NCBI GenBank assembly: GCA_002748355.1
Contig: PDSF01000039.1
Span: 21,751 to 85,750, forward strand
Direction: 5' to 3'
From: Planctomycetota bacterium
GTDB lineage: Bacteria; Planctomycetota; UBA1135; GCA-002748355
Length of the DNA: 64,000 bases
Under the pieces are notes generated by a model that made no database searches, was not told the DNA's origin, and worked only from the letters and a program-made list of their open reading frames with translations. This document shows positions 49,851 to 59,438 of the stretch, in pieces; position 1 is the first letter of the stretch; each line of letters opens with the position of its first letter. Both the position numbers and the translations under genes were made by a program.

Positions 49851-50853
49851 GGGAGATCCTCGGGTCAACAATCGAGTAGAGCAGGTCGGCAATCAGGTTG
49901 CCCAAGATCACCATGCCGGTGAGCATAATCGCGTTCGCCATGATGACCGGGTAGTCGTAGGACTTGACCGACTCGACGATCAGCCGCCCCATCCCGGGCC
50001 AACTGAAGACGTATTCGACCAGCACCGCGCCAGAAATCAGGAACGGCAGATAGAGGCCGAGCAGGGTGATGATGGGGATCATCGCGTTGCGTAGCGCGTG
50101 CTTGAACAGCACCTTGCGCGACGAGAGGCCCTTGGACTGCGCGGTGCGGACATAGTCCTGGCGGATGACCTCAAGCATCGAAGAGCGCATGTAGCGGGCG
50201 ATGCCGGCCGCCGAAGGAATGCCAAGGGCTAGCACCGGCAGCAGCAAGTGCTGCATCAAGTCGCCAGTGCCTTCGAAGAAGCCGATCGACGCCGTCGCCT
50301 CGGCTGCCGCCGCGGCGATCTCCGCCTCGCGAAAGATCATGTCCGGCCCCGACATGCCAAAGACCGGCCAGCCATCGATCAGATACAGCGCCCCCAGCTG
50401 CAGCATCATCGCCAACCAGAAAGACGGCGCCGAATAGATCAGCAAGGTCGTCAGGGTGATGGCGACATCCGTCTTCGTGTACTGACGGACAGCCTGAAAG
50501 ATGCCGATCAGCGAGCCGAGCGTGAAGATCACCACCATCGAGCAGATCGACAGCAGCATCGTGTTCGGCAAGGCCTCACCGAGCAGCTGCGAGACCGGCA
50601 CGCTCTGCACCAGCGAGTAGCCGAGATCGCCCTTGCAGACGCCCACCAGCCAGTTGAAACAGAAGACCCAGACCCCCTGATCGAGGCCCATGTTCGCACG
50701 AATCTGGTCCTGGATCTTTGCCGGGAAGTCGGGGTTGATGAACATCGACGAGGGGTCGATCGGCGACAGCGCCAGCATCGCCACCAAGGCCAGGAGCACG
50801 ACCCCGAGGACGAGGACGCCCGAGCCAAGACGCCTAAGAAGGAAGCTGAGCAT
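49843..50853 (-). CDS. oppB: oligopeptide ABC importer permease OppB
   Basis: 336 residues with six membrane segments. The family start MLSFLLRRLGSGVLVLGVVL, the segment MGLDQGVWVFCFNWL, GDLGYSLVQSVPV and the EAA-type loop QDYVRTAQSKGLSSRKVLFK are all seen. It forms the permease pair with OppC. An Ala/Glu-rich loop (REAEIAAAAAEATASIGFFE) is longer than usual. Start is 51 bases after the substrate-binding gene stop. Confidence 0.95.
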   Translation of the reverse strand: MLSFLLRRLGSGVLVLGVVLLALVAMLALSPIDPSSMFINPDFPAKIQDQIRANMGLDQGVWVFCFNWLVGVCKGDLGYSLVQSVPVSQLLGEALPNTMLLSICSMVVIFTLGSLIGIFQAVRQYTKTDVAITLTTLLIYSAPSFWLAMMLQLGALYLIDGWPVFGMSGPDMIFREAEIAAAAAEATASIGFFEGTGDLMQHLLLPVLALGIPSAAGIARYMRSSMLEVIRQDYVRTAQSKGLSSRKVLFKHALRNAMIPIITLLGLYLPFLISGAVLVEYVFSWPGMGRLIVESVKSYDYPVIMANAIMLTGMVILGNLIADLLYSIVDPRISHG

Positions 50854-50904
50854 TAGTCTTGTGGTGCTCCAGAGCTAGAAAGCCAGGCCCAGATCAAAAG
50901 GGAC

Positions 50905-52596
50905 TCAGAGGTCATATGCACGCTCTCCCTTGGGCACCCACCAGTTCTGGATCTCGAAGAGGGTCGAGAGGATGCTCGGCTTGACCCCGCGCACCCGGCT
51001 GTTGACGGCAAAGAACTGCGGACGCCAGAAGAGGAAGGTGTAGGGTTGCTCGTCGTAGATGATCTGCTGCATCTCTTCCCAGCAGCGCTTTTCTTCGTCG
51101 AAGTCGGCCGTGTTCAGCCCCTTGGTGATCAGCGCGTCGACCCGGGCATTGCTGTAGTCGCAGTGGTTGAAGGGCTTTTTGTCATCCTTACTCGGCGAGC
51201 CCCAAATAGGGCTCGGGTCGACGAAGAGCCCAGCCGACCAGCCGGCCAAAGCCGCTTGGTATTTCCGGTGCCGCAGGTTGTCGAAGAAGGTATTCGGCTC
51301 GATGCGCTCGATCGTCACTTCGATGCCGACGCGCTTCAAATCGTCCTGGACCAGGACCACCGCATCAGCGCGGCGCGGATTGCCGGTATTGGTGGAGAGC
51401 GTGAAGCGGAAGGGCTTGCCGTCCCTGTCGAGCATGCCATCCCCGTCTGAGTCTCGCAGCCCGGCCTCGGCGAACAGCTCCTTCGCCCGCTTCGGATCGT
51501 AGGGCAGGAGCTTGATGCCCTTCGCCTTGTAGTCGGTCAGCTCCGGGCTAATCGTCGAGAAGGCCTGCACCCCCACGACCTCGCCCCCCACCGTCAGCAG
51601 CGTCTTCATGATGCGCTGGATGTTGATGGACATGGTCAGGGCGCGACGCACCCGCACATCTTGGAACAGGGGGTCGTTGAGGTTGTAGCAGATGTAGTCC
51701 ATCGCCCGCAGACCCTTGCGGTAGACCTTGACGTGCGGCCAGGACTTCACCTCCAGCAGGTCCTTCTCCTGCACCGTCTCGATCAGGTCCACCTGCTGCG
51801 ACTTGAGCGCCTGTAGCTGTGTCTGGTATTGGGGGACGATGCGCACCAGGATGCGGTCCAAGTGCGCCAATAAGCCGCTCTGGTTGCCGAGGGCGTAGTT
51901 TGGGTTGCGCTTGAAAACCAGGTACTGCTTGGGCACCCACTTGATCAAGTCGAAGAAGCCGTGCCCGAAGACCCTCTGCTTGTGCAGCGGGTGCTTGCGC
52001 AGCCCCGTTCGGTCCGCCTTACCCAGCAGGTGTTCGGGAACGATGGTCCCCGGGGCCGCGTGCGACATCATCGTGCCCTGGTTGTAGGCGTGGGTGAAGT
52101 TGAAGCGGACGGTGTAGTCGTCGATGACCGTCACCGGCTCCTTGGGATCCATGTGCTCGACGCTGTTGCGCCGCGGGCTCGCCACCTTGGGATCCGCCAC
52201 CAGCTCCGTGGTAAACGCGACATCGTGGGCGTTGATCTCCTCGCCATCAGGCCACTTGACCCCCTTCTTCAGGAAGAAGGTGATCTGGGTCTTGTCCTTG
52301 CTGAACTGCCAGCGGGTCGCCAGCGCCGGCCGATACACGATGCGGCCGTTTTTGAACTCGCTGTCGATCAGCGCCGGCGCGACGAGAGCCGAGAGGGTGG
52401 ACCCCGTCGCCGTGCCGCTCACCGGATAGAGGAAGCCATCGGGCCCCGAAGGCATGGCGATAACCAAGCCTCCTCCCACCCGCTCGGGCTTCGGCGCCGG
52501 GCTTTGCTTCTGGGCTCCCAGGGCAGCAGCAGCGCTACAAGCAACGAAGAGGCCCAGACGGAAGAAGGTCCGGGCGGGGCAGCAGGGATCTGGCAT
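50905..52596 (-). CDS. oppA: oligopeptide-binding protein (OppA/DppA type)
   Basis: 563 residues. The N-terminus looks like an export signal (FFRLGLFVACSAAAALGAQ), cleaved by signal peptidase I or possibly lipidated at the Cys. Family 5 solute-binding features: PALATRWQFSKDKTQITFFL, KKGVKWPDGEEINAHDVAFT, YICYNLNDPLFQDVRVRRAL and a C-terminal YTFLFWRPQFFAVNS. It delivers substrate to the OppBCDF transporter encoded immediately downstream. The ligand could be peptides or another class. Confidence 0.93.
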   Translation of the reverse strand: MPDPCCPARTFFRLGLFVACSAAAALGAQKQSPAPKPERVGGGLVIAMPSGPDGFLYPVSGTATGSTLSALVAPALIDSEFKNGRIVYRPALATRWQFSKDKTQITFFLKKGVKWPDGEEINAHDVAFTTELVADPKVASPRRNSVEHMDPKEPVTVIDDYTVRFNFTHAYNQGTMMSHAAPGTIVPEHLLGKADRTGLRKHPLHKQRVFGHGFFDLIKWVPKQYLVFKRNPNYALGNQSGLLAHLDRILVRIVPQYQTQLQALKSQQVDLIETVQEKDLLEVKSWPHVKVYRKGLRAMDYICYNLNDPLFQDVRVRRALTMSINIQRIMKTLLTVGGEVVGVQAFSTISPELTDYKAKGIKLLPYDPKRAKELFAEAGLRDSDGDGMLDRDGKPFRFTLSTNTGNPRRADAVVLVQDDLKRVGIEVTIERIEPNTFFDNLRHRKYQAALAGWSAGLFVDPSPIWGSPSKDDKKPFNHCDYSNARVDALITKGLNTADFDEEKRCWEEMQQIIYDEQPYTFLFWRPQFFAVNSRVRGVKPSILSTLFEIQNWWVPKGERAYDL

Positions 52597-52711
52597 TGCT
52601 GAGCCTCAGGAGCGGGAAGGAAAGGGAGCGGCCCAAAAGCCTAAGCGGCCTCGGGCCTCAGCCCAAGAACCGCTCGTAGCTAGGCCGAGCCCTCCGGCCC
52701 GGTGATGGCCT

Positions 52712-53983
52712 TCAGCCGCCGATCTTCTCGCGCCCGAAGTAGGGCTGCAGCGCCTTGGGGATGGCAATGCTGCCATCGGCCTGCTGGTGGTTTTCGATCA
52801 GCGCAATCAGGATGCGGGGGCTGGCGACGACGGTGTTATTGAGGGTATGCGCGATGCGCGCCTTGCCGTCCTCGCCGCGATAACGCAGCTTGAGCCGCCG
52901 CGCCTGGAACTCGTGGAAGCGCGACGCCGAGTGGGTCTCACCGTAGTCGCCCCGCGACGGCATCCAGGTCTCGATGTCGAACTTCTGCACCTGGCCCTGG
53001 CCGAGGTCGCCGCCGCAGACGTTGACCACGCGATAGGGCAGCTCAAGTGCCTCGACGATCTCGCAGGAGTTCTCCAGGATCGCCTGATGGTGCTGCTTCG
53101 ACTTGGCCTCGTCGGCGATGTCGACCACCACCTGCTCGACCTTCTGGAACTGGTGCACGCGATAGAGGCCCCGGGTGTCCTTGCCATAGGTCCCAGCCTC
53201 GCGCCGGTAGCAAGACGAACGCGCCACGTAGCGCCGCGGCAACTCCTTGGGGTCCAGGATCTCGTCACCGTGGAAGGCGGTCAGTGAGACCTCCGCGGTG
53301 CCGACGAGGTAGAGATCGTCCTTCTCGCAGCTGTAGGCCTGCTCTTCGCCACCGGGGAAGTAGGCCGTGCCATACATCGCCTCCTCGCGCACCAGCTGCG
53401 GCACGGACAGAGGCTCGAAGCCCTTGCCGACCATGTGCTCAAGCGCCAAGCGCAGCACCGCTTCCTCAAGCAGCACAGCGTCGCCGCGCAAGAAATAGTT
53501 GCGGCTGCCGGCGATCTTCACCGCCCGCGGCACATCGAGGAGTCCGTGCAGTTCACCCAGCTCGACGTGGTCCTTCGGCTCAAAGTCGAAACGAGGCGGC
53601 TCGCCATGGCGCCGGATCTCGATGTTCTGGCTCTCGTCCTTGCCTTCGGGGACATCGTCCGCCGGCGGATTGGGGAGACGCAGCAGCAAGAACTCGCGGC
53701 GCTCCTGCAGCTCCTTCTGGCGCTTGCCCAGCTCCTGGATCCGCTTCTTGATCTCGCCCTGGCGCTGCAGCAGGGCCGGACGCTCCTCGGGCGAGGCCTT
53801 GCCGACTGCTTTGCCGCTCTGCTTTTGCTCGGCGCGAAGCCCTTCGATCTCGGGCAAGACCCGGCGGAGCTCCCTGTCGACGTCGACAAACTCGTCGACG
53901 AGCTCCTCACAGGGCATGTGCTTCTTCTGGCCGGCGGCCTTGACGAGTTCCGGGTGTTCCCGGACCCACTTGGGATCGAGCAT
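52712..53983 (-). CDS. serS: seryl-tRNA synthetase
   Basis: 423 residues. The N-terminal coiled-coil arm (about 30-100) binds tRNA-Ser. Class II motif 2 is in RRYVARSSCYRREAGTYGKD and motif 3 in HTLNNTVVASPRILIALIEN. TGE-type serine recognition is seen as GTAEVSLTAFHGDE. No tRNA gene is nearby. A hairpin lies just upstream on its coding side (54024-54055). Confidence 0.95.
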   Translation of the reverse strand: MLDPKWVREHPELVKAAGQKKHMPCEELVDEFVDVDRELRRVLPEIEGLRAEQKQSGKAVGKASPEERPALLQRQGEIKKRIQELGKRQKELQERREFLLLRLPNPPADDVPEGKDESQNIEIRRHGEPPRFDFEPKDHVELGELHGLLDVPRAVKIAGSRNYFLRGDAVLLEEAVLRLALEHMVGKGFEPLSVPQLVREEAMYGTAYFPGGEEQAYSCEKDDLYLVGTAEVSLTAFHGDEILDPKELPRRYVARSSCYRREAGTYGKDTRGLYRVHQFQKVEQVVVDIADEAKSKQHHQAILENSCEIVEALELPYRVVNVCGGDLGQGQVQKFDIETWMPSRGDYGETHSASRFHEFQARRLKLRYRGEDGKARIAHTLNNTVVASPRILIALIENHQQADGSIAIPKALQPYFGREKIGG

Positions 53984-54023
53984 GGCAGGCGATTCGCTTC
54001 GGAGGTCTCAGTTCGAGGGGAAG

Positions 54024-54055
54024 GCAGGAGCTTCGCCCAAGTGCGCGGCTCCTGC
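54024..54055 (-). terminator. hairpin between serS and the large exported gene
   Basis: GCAGGAGC (54024-54031) pairs perfectly with GCTCCTGC (54048-54055), and both arms lie next to a copy of GAGGGGAA. It could terminate the upstream exported-protein gene or be a serS leader structure; there is no T-run. Confidence 0.3.
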
Positions 54056-54105
54056 GAGGGGAAACTGGCTGGCCCGGGCAGAACGCGCCCCGGAGTCGGC
54101 CGCCC

Positions 54106-56262
54106 CTACTTCCAGATCGGCTCCAGCTTGCCGAAGAGCTTGTGCTTCTTCTGGCGCACGGCGACGAAGACGGTGCCACGGAAGGGGATCTTCACCCGCA
54201 GCAAACTGTCGGCGTTGCGGGAGTCGGCCCCGTTGATCGGCCAGTAGGACAGGTGGTAGGCCGGGACTCCGCCCCGCAGGCCCTTGGCCTGGCGCCGCTT
54301 GCCGACGTTCATCGAGAGCGGCCCGATCTCATTGCCCTGCACGGCCCGCCAGCTGCCGATGACCTTGCCGCTCTTGGCGCCCTTTTTCTTCGAAACGATC
54401 AGCTCGGGCTCGAGCAGCGCCGCCCCGATGGCCCCGTAGCGCAGGCCGTAGCTGTCCTTCACGTAGAAGGTGGAGCTGTCGACGCTGACCTCTCCATTCT
54501 TGACCTCGGATTGGTATTCAATGTGGAACGGCGCGCCGATGCGAATCTCGGTGGTCTTACCCGGCTCGACATCGAAGGGTTTGGACGTGCCCGGGAGGAT
54601 GAGCGCGTCCATATTACGCGGGAATTTCCCGTTCAAGATGCGCCCATAGATAATCGCATATCGACCGGCAGGAACCTCCACCGGCTTCTTGCCATTCTCG
54701 AAGGCGTCGAAGGCGGCCCCTTTGTAGTAACCGATCTCGGCTAGGACCAAGTAATCAGGTTTAGCCTTACGCGGTCCTTCCCACTTGACCTGGACAAAAC
54801 CGCTCTGCACCGATGCCGGGTCCAAGGGCCGATAACGCAGGGTCTCGTTATTCCCGGTCACGCGCAGGCGCATCCAATGATCGCCGACCTTCACGTAGCT
54901 CGAGAACGGCAAGCGATGCTTACTGCGGCCACGCTTCATCGAATCGAAGACCGGCACACCGACGGCTTGTTCCCATCCTGAGCCAAAGCGGAAGTCGCCG
55001 GTTCCCGGCGTCGAGTTCCAGGCCTCGCCGACCACGCCGTTCGCATTCTCATCGAGGAACTCAAACTTCTCGCCCTCGATCTCGGCATAAAGAATCGAAG
55101 CACTGCGGAAGAAAAGGCTCGCGGACGTTCTCTGCCCCCAAGTCGGCCCGTAGTTGAGCATGGTGCCATTGGCCACTTCGCGATCGGTCGGCAGATAGGT
55201 AAAGAAGCCGTATTCGACTTCATAACCGCCCTTCTCGTATTTCAGATAGCACTGACTCGGCTTGCTGGCCATCGCCAGCTTGTATTTGCCGGCATCGGCT
55301 TCCGATACTCCGTAGCGATAGTCGTTGGCCCCAAGGCGCTTCAGCCAGATCTTTCCGTCTTGGAAGAAACTGATCTGACTGGGCAGCTTGCCTTCTAACC
55401 AGACACCGCGCCACTCCAAGGGGTTGACGCTGGACGGTAAGCAAATCCCTGGCTGCGGCTTTTTCTGCAGCGAGATCAGCATATCGAAGTCCTGCCACTT
55501 AGAGCCTGGGAGATACTTCGCCGGCCCCTCTTCGTTCTTCTTTTTCTTGGCGGCCCCGCCACCGATCTGACCCTGCTTGAGCTGATGCTCAAGCGACTTC
55601 AAATAGATCATGTTGCGCTTGAAGTCGAGCCCCTGCGTCCAGTCCAGCTCCTGGTGGAGCGTCCGGTATTGACGCAGCGCATCCCGCTCCATTTCCTTGT
55701 ATTCCTTCTTCACCGGGCGGATCTGGGCAAGGTAGGCCGCGGCATCGCGTAGGCAGCGGGACGCGAGAACCCTATCACCGATCTGCTCACTTTGTTCGGC
55801 GAGCTGAATCATCGCCTTAGCGGCGTTGAACTGAGTCTCGGGCTGCTTCTGCGAAACACCCTGCTGGTAAAGCCCTTGGGCCTTGCGGTAGTTCTTGATG
55901 ATCTGGAACAGCGCCTGCCGCTCGGAATCTCCGATCTCGGCGCGGAAGCGCTCAATCTTCTCCAGGCAGCTCGAGCCGAAGGACTCCTTCCACAGCTCCT
56001 TGAAGAGGAGGATACGCTCACCGGCCTTCGCATCGCCTCGGGTCACATAGGTGTCGACCAAGAGGCTGAAATGCTCGATGGCCATCTGCGGGCTGTCCTT
56101 AAGCGCACGAATCATGCGCTTGCGGTCGCCCAGCTCCTTCGCGCTATCGAACTTCTTGATGAAGGTGGCGTAGGCCCCCTGGGCCAGCACCGGCGCAGCA
56201 AACACCGCCAGAAGCAGGAGACAGGTCGCACGGAAGAAGAGTCGGTAAGGGCGAGGCATCAT
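54106..56262 (-). CDS. large exported protein of unknown function
   Basis: 718 residues from the ATG at 56262; a GTG two codons earlier and an ATG one codon later are alternatives. The signal peptide (FFRATCLLLLAVFAAPVLAQ) is clear. Residues about 30-220 are helical and TPR-like (KAMIQLAEQSEQIGDRVLAS). A Lys-rich linker (about 235-245) leads to a beta-rich C-terminal half (SQISFFQDGKIWLKRLGAND, LRVTGNNETLRYRP, PVEVPAGRYAIIYGRILNGK, VRQKKHKLFGK). I recognise no family. The helical-plus-beta layout is common in planctomycete secreted proteins. Confidence 0.65.
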   Translation of the reverse strand: MMPRPYRLFFRATCLLLLAVFAAPVLAQGAYATFIKKFDSAKELGDRKRMIRALKDSPQMAIEHFSLLVDTYVTRGDAKAGERILLFKELWKESFGSSCLEKIERFRAEIGDSERQALFQIIKNYRKAQGLYQQGVSQKQPETQFNAAKAMIQLAEQSEQIGDRVLASRCLRDAAAYLAQIRPVKKEYKEMERDALRQYRTLHQELDWTQGLDFKRNMIYLKSLEHQLKQGQIGGGAAKKKKNEEGPAKYLPGSKWQDFDMLISLQKKPQPGICLPSSVNPLEWRGVWLEGKLPSQISFFQDGKIWLKRLGANDYRYGVSEADAGKYKLAMASKPSQCYLKYEKGGYEVEYGFFTYLPTDREVANGTMLNYGPTWGQRTSASLFFRSASILYAEIEGEKFEFLDENANGVVGEAWNSTPGTGDFRFGSGWEQAVGVPVFDSMKRGRSKHRLPFSSYVKVGDHWMRLRVTGNNETLRYRPLDPASVQSGFVQVKWEGPRKAKPDYLVLAEIGYYKGAAFDAFENGKKPVEVPAGRYAIIYGRILNGKFPRNMDALILPGTSKPFDVEPGKTTEIRIGAPFHIEYQSEVKNGEVSVDSSTFYVKDSYGLRYGAIGAALLEPELIVSKKKGAKSGKVIGSWRAVQGNEIGPLSMNVGKRRQAKGLRGGVPAYHLSYWPINGADSRNADSLLRVKIPFRGTVFVAVRQKKHKLFGKLEPIWK

Positions 56263-56429
56263 CAGCACCCATGGCTGCAGGATCGGGGGAAGGAAGGCTT
56301 GGGATTCTATACCTGGAAGGCCTGCGAATCAGGAATGCGAAGTACGCATAGCGGCCCGCTTTGCCCAAAGCTTCTCGGGGAGGACGAGCCAGGGCGAAGA
56401 TGGCTCCGGCTTGTGGAAGAGTCTCCAGC

Positions 56430-57284
56430 TCAGCGCTTGAGCTTCTCCGAGTATCTGGTCAGCGTCTTACGCTCGCTCTTGCTGAGACTGGCCATGCCCT
56501 CACGCTTGACCTTGGCGAGCAGCCGGTCGACCTCCTCCTGCTCGTCCAGCTCGCGCTGCCTCCCCTTCTGCTGCTCCCGGGCCTGCAAGCGGAAGCGCTG
56601 CTGCTGCAGCCAAGGGCGCAGCTGCCACCACAACAAGCCGAACAACGCGCCGCCAAGATGCGCGGCGTGAGCCACACCGCCCCCCGGAACCCGATACGCC
56701 ACCAAGGTCTCGTAGAGGGCGAGGAAACCAAGCAGGGCGGCGACGGCCCAGAGCGGCACGAAGAGGATGAAGAGCAGGACGCGGCTATGCGGGCTCATGA
56801 AGGCGGCAAAGACCAGGATGCCGTAAGCCGCCCCCGAAGCGCCGATGACCGGCACCCCCGAGAGATGCCCGACCAAGCCCGAGAAGACCAGCCAAAAGAC
56901 GCCGCCGGCGATACCGGAGAGGAGATAGAGACGCAGCAGGTGCCTCTGCCCGTATCTCTGCTCCACCATCGAACCGAAGAAATAGAGCATCAGGCCATTC
57001 ATCAGCAGATGCCACGGGTCCAGCGCGTGGGTGAACTGATAGGTGATCAGCTGCAGCACCGCGAGGAAGGGGCGCTCGCTGGCGCTGTCCAGACTCAGGC
57101 CCAAGTAGGGAGCAAAAGTCTGCCCCGTCGCCAGAAAGAACAGGAAGTTGGCCAGGAAGACGGCGACGTTGATCAGTAGCAGGATCTTCAGCGCCTTGCC
57201 CATGCGCGGGAAGGCCAGCTGCAGGCCGCCTCCCATTCCTCCTCCGCCTAGGCCCCCTTCTTCCCACTCTTTGCGCCAAGTCAT
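56430..57284 (-). CDS. rhomboid-family intramembrane protease
   Basis: 284 residues with six membrane helices. The catalytic Ser150 is in GASGAAYG and the catalytic His209 in VAHAAHLGGALFG; ALDPWHLLMNGLMLYFFG supplies the His-Asn segment. The N-terminal 27 residues are Gly-rich. The C-terminus after the last helix is highly charged (QQKGRQRELDEQEEVDRLLA, SKSERKTLTRYSEKLKR) as in rhomboids with a small cytoplasmic tail domain. It is expected to cleave membrane-protein substrates. GAGGG precedes the start. Confidence 0.92.
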   Translation of the reverse strand: MTWRKEWEEGGLGGGGMGGGLQLAFPRMGKALKILLLINVAVFLANFLFFLATGQTFAPYLGLSLDSASERPFLAVLQLITYQFTHALDPWHLLMNGLMLYFFGSMVEQRYGQRHLLRLYLLSGIAGGVFWLVFSGLVGHLSGVPVIGASGAAYGILVFAAFMSPHSRVLLFILFVPLWAVAALLGFLALYETLVAYRVPGGGVAHAAHLGGALFGLLWWQLRPWLQQQRFRLQAREQQKGRQRELDEQEEVDRLLAKVKREGMASLSKSERKTLTRYSEKLKR

Positions 57285-57331
57285 CAGCTCAACCCTCTCG
57301 AAACCCGTCTTCGCCTTGCCGTGGAGCCTGG

Positions 57332-57361
57332 GCCCTACTGAGCTTCGCCCTACTGAGCTTC
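57332..57361. repeat. perfect 15-bp tandem duplication
   Basis: GCCCTACTGAGCTTC repeated exactly twice (57332-57346 and 57347-57361) in the spacer between the rhomboid gene and the polyprenyl synthase gene. Confidence 0.9.
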
Positions 57362-57408
57362 CCTAGAGATCTTCCCTGCTGCGAGCTCGCCCCGGAGGCT
57401 ACACGGGC

Positions 57409-58392
57409 TCAGTTGCGCCGGTGGAGCACGAAGTCAGCCATCATGCGCAGAGCTTCGACATAGTCATTGCGAGGCAGGCCGTCGAGGCGACGCAGCGCCG
57501 CCCTCAGGAAAGAATCGGCTTTCTCGTGGGCATAGCTGAGCCCTGGCTTCAGGTCGAACTCAGCCAGCAGCGCCCCCTGCCGATCTGGGATCTTCTTGTC
57601 CTCGAAGATCTCCAGGAAGCGCTTGCGCTCAGCGCTGTCCAACTGCGAGAGCAGGTGCAGGAAGGGCAGGGTGAGCTTGCCCTTGCCAAAGTCGGTGCCA
57701 AGGGACTTTCCAACCACCTTCTCATCGCCCTCGACATCGAGACAGTCGTCGATGATCTGGAAGGCCAAGCCGAGTTCGTAGCCAAAGCCCGAAAAGAGCT
57801 CAACGATCTCCGGCGAAGCCTCGGCGTAGATCGCGCCCAGTTCCGAAGAAGCACCATAAAGAATGGCGGTCTTCTCCCCGATCACTCGCAGGTATTGCTC
57901 CTCGCTCAGCTGCATGTCGTAGCGGTGCAGCATCTGGGTGATTTCACCCTGGCAGACGACGCGGGTGACCCGAGAGAGCAGCCGACTGCAGCGTTGGTCC
58001 CGAAGCCCCACCGAGAGGTGGAAGGCCTGGGCATAGATGTAGTCGCCGACCAGCACCGAGACTTCGGGCCCGCTGACGGCATTGAGGCTGGCGAGCTTCC
58101 TCCGGATCAGCGCCCCGTCGAGGATGTCGTCGTGGACCAGGGTCGAGGTATGGATCATCTCGACGATGGCCGCTGCCCAGAGATGCGTTTCCTCTAGTCC
58201 ATCCAAGGCCTTGGCTACCAGGAGCAGCATCGCCGGCCGAAGCTGCTTGCCGCGATAGCCGCCAACGTGCCCGAGCAGCGCTTGGAGTTCGGGCGCCTCA
58301 GGAGCAAGAGCCTCTTCGACGATGCGGTTGACTTCGTCGAGTTCGGACCGGACCAAGCCGGTGACATCGGTTAGTGCGGTGATCTGCGCCAC
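57409..58392 (-). CDS. polyprenyl diphosphate synthase
   Basis: 327 residues. Trans-prenyltransferase with the first Asp-rich motif DDILD in LVHDDILDGALIRR and the second DDCLD in QIIDDCLDVEGDEKVVGKSL. GGYRGKQLRPAMLLLVAKAL is the usual N-terminal GKRxRP-like region. GKLTLPFLHLL is also typical. It extends isopentenyl chains to a long polyprenyl, probably for the menaquinone or ubiquinone tail or undecaprenyl-type carriers; product length is not predictable from sequence. Confidence 0.93.
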   Translation of the reverse strand: MAQITALTDVTGLVRSELDEVNRIVEEALAPEAPELQALLGHVGGYRGKQLRPAMLLLVAKALDGLEETHLWAAAIVEMIHTSTLVHDDILDGALIRRKLASLNAVSGPEVSVLVGDYIYAQAFHLSVGLRDQRCSRLLSRVTRVVCQGEITQMLHRYDMQLSEEQYLRVIGEKTAILYGASSELGAIYAEASPEIVELFSGFGYELGLAFQIIDDCLDVEGDEKVVGKSLGTDFGKGKLTLPFLHLLSQLDSAERKRFLEIFEDKKIPDRQGALLAEFDLKPGLSYAHEKADSFLRAALRRLDGLPRNDYVEALRMMADFVLHRRN

Positions 58393-58556
58393 AACGAACT
58401 TTCCGGTAAGGAACCGGTACCGGGCGGGAACACCGCCCTCGAACTGAACTCACTGGAGTCAGCAAGTCTGTGAGACAAGTGGGCCGAGACAAGCATTGGC
58501 ATCGAAACAAGCATCGCCCCAAGAAACAGAAGCCCTGGAACTAGACCCGGATACGG

Positions 58557-58811
58557 CTATCGGGTCTGGCCTTGATTCTGCTCGGCGGGCTGCTGCTCCG
58601 ATGCCGGAGCTGCCGGGCCACTGGAAAGCGACTGCTTCTGTTCGTTCGGCAGTTCTTTCACATCCTCGGCTTCGCCCTTGATGCCCTTGCGAAACTCGAC
58701 GATGCCCTGGCCCAAAGAACGAGCCAGCTTCGGGATGCGCCCGCCGAACAAGAGCAGCACCACAACGAGGGTGATGATGATTTCGGGCGCTCCGAGCGTA
58801 AAGGCAATCAT
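58557..58811 (-). CDS. tatA: Sec-independent translocase subunit TatA
   Basis: 84 residues from the ATG at 58811, with GAGGGTGG before it. One membrane helix (GAPEIIITLVVVLLLFGG) is followed by the amphipathic helix IPKLARSLGQGIVEFRKGIK and an acidic, Gln-rich tail, exactly the TatA layout. TatA forms the pore for folded-protein export. No tatB or tatC is in the window; single-TatA organisms keep these apart or lack TatB. Confidence 0.9.
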   Translation of the reverse strand: MIAFTLGAPEIIITLVVVLLLFGGRIPKLARSLGQGIVEFRKGIKGEAEDVKELPNEQKQSLSSGPAAPASEQQPAEQNQGQTR

Positions 58812-58948
58812 GGCGGTCCACCCTCCTCGAGGATTTGGAAAACAGCACTGCCGCAGTGAGCCGGTCAGGCGTGGCAGGATACCGGCACCCGCCGCTGGCG
58901 TCGCGGTAGCAGCAGGCAAAGCTATGGCTTTCTTCCAGCGTCAGCATC

Positions 58949-59422
58949 CTAACGCTGCAGCTGGGTGAAAAAGCTCATCTTGTTGTCGCGCCACCACTCG
59001 TGCCATGGCAGGTGTTCGGCAGGAAAGTCCTTACCGGTGAGGCGCTTGAGACTCTCGTGGCTCTTTTCCCGGATCTTGGCATCCTCCGATGCCAGCGCCC
59101 GGATCAAGACGCTGATCGCCTGCATTCGCTGGCGGTAGTCATCGCCGTAGACCCCACGCAAGAACTCGTCAAAGCTCGACAGCAGCTCCTGGAAGGACTT
59201 GTTGAGGCGCTGGCGCTCGTAGATCAGCGCGGCAACGTAGAAAAACAGCAGACCCAGCAAGAGCTCGGTCAACCAAGAACCGGGTAGCAGGGACCGATGC
59301 TCCGCGGGCAGGAAGCCCCGCGCGATGGGCAGCACGATCGACATCGCGCCGAGCCCGATCAGCACCAGCGGCGTCCGCCCCTGGCGCTGATCGACCTGAT
59401 CGAGGATTCCCTTACGGTCCAT
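58949..59422 (-). CDS. small two-helix membrane protein
   Basis: 157 residues from the ATG at 59422. Two membrane helices (PLVLIGLGAMSIVLPIA and LTELLLGLLFFYVAALIY) are followed by a cytoplasmic helical region (FQELLSSFDEFLRGVYGDDY, MQAISVLIRALASEDAKIRE) reminiscent of HEAT-type helices, and a tail with EHLPWHEWW. I recognise no family. Its start is 16 bases after sucD on the same strand. Confidence 0.55.
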   Translation of the reverse strand: MDRKGILDQVDQRQGRTPLVLIGLGAMSIVLPIARGFLPAEHRSLLPGSWLTELLLGLLFFYVAALIYERQRLNKSFQELLSSFDEFLRGVYGDDYRQRMQAISVLIRALASEDAKIREKSHESLKRLTGKDFPAEHLPWHEWWRDNKMSFFTQLQR

Positions 59423-59438
59423 GAATCGCCGCTCCGGC

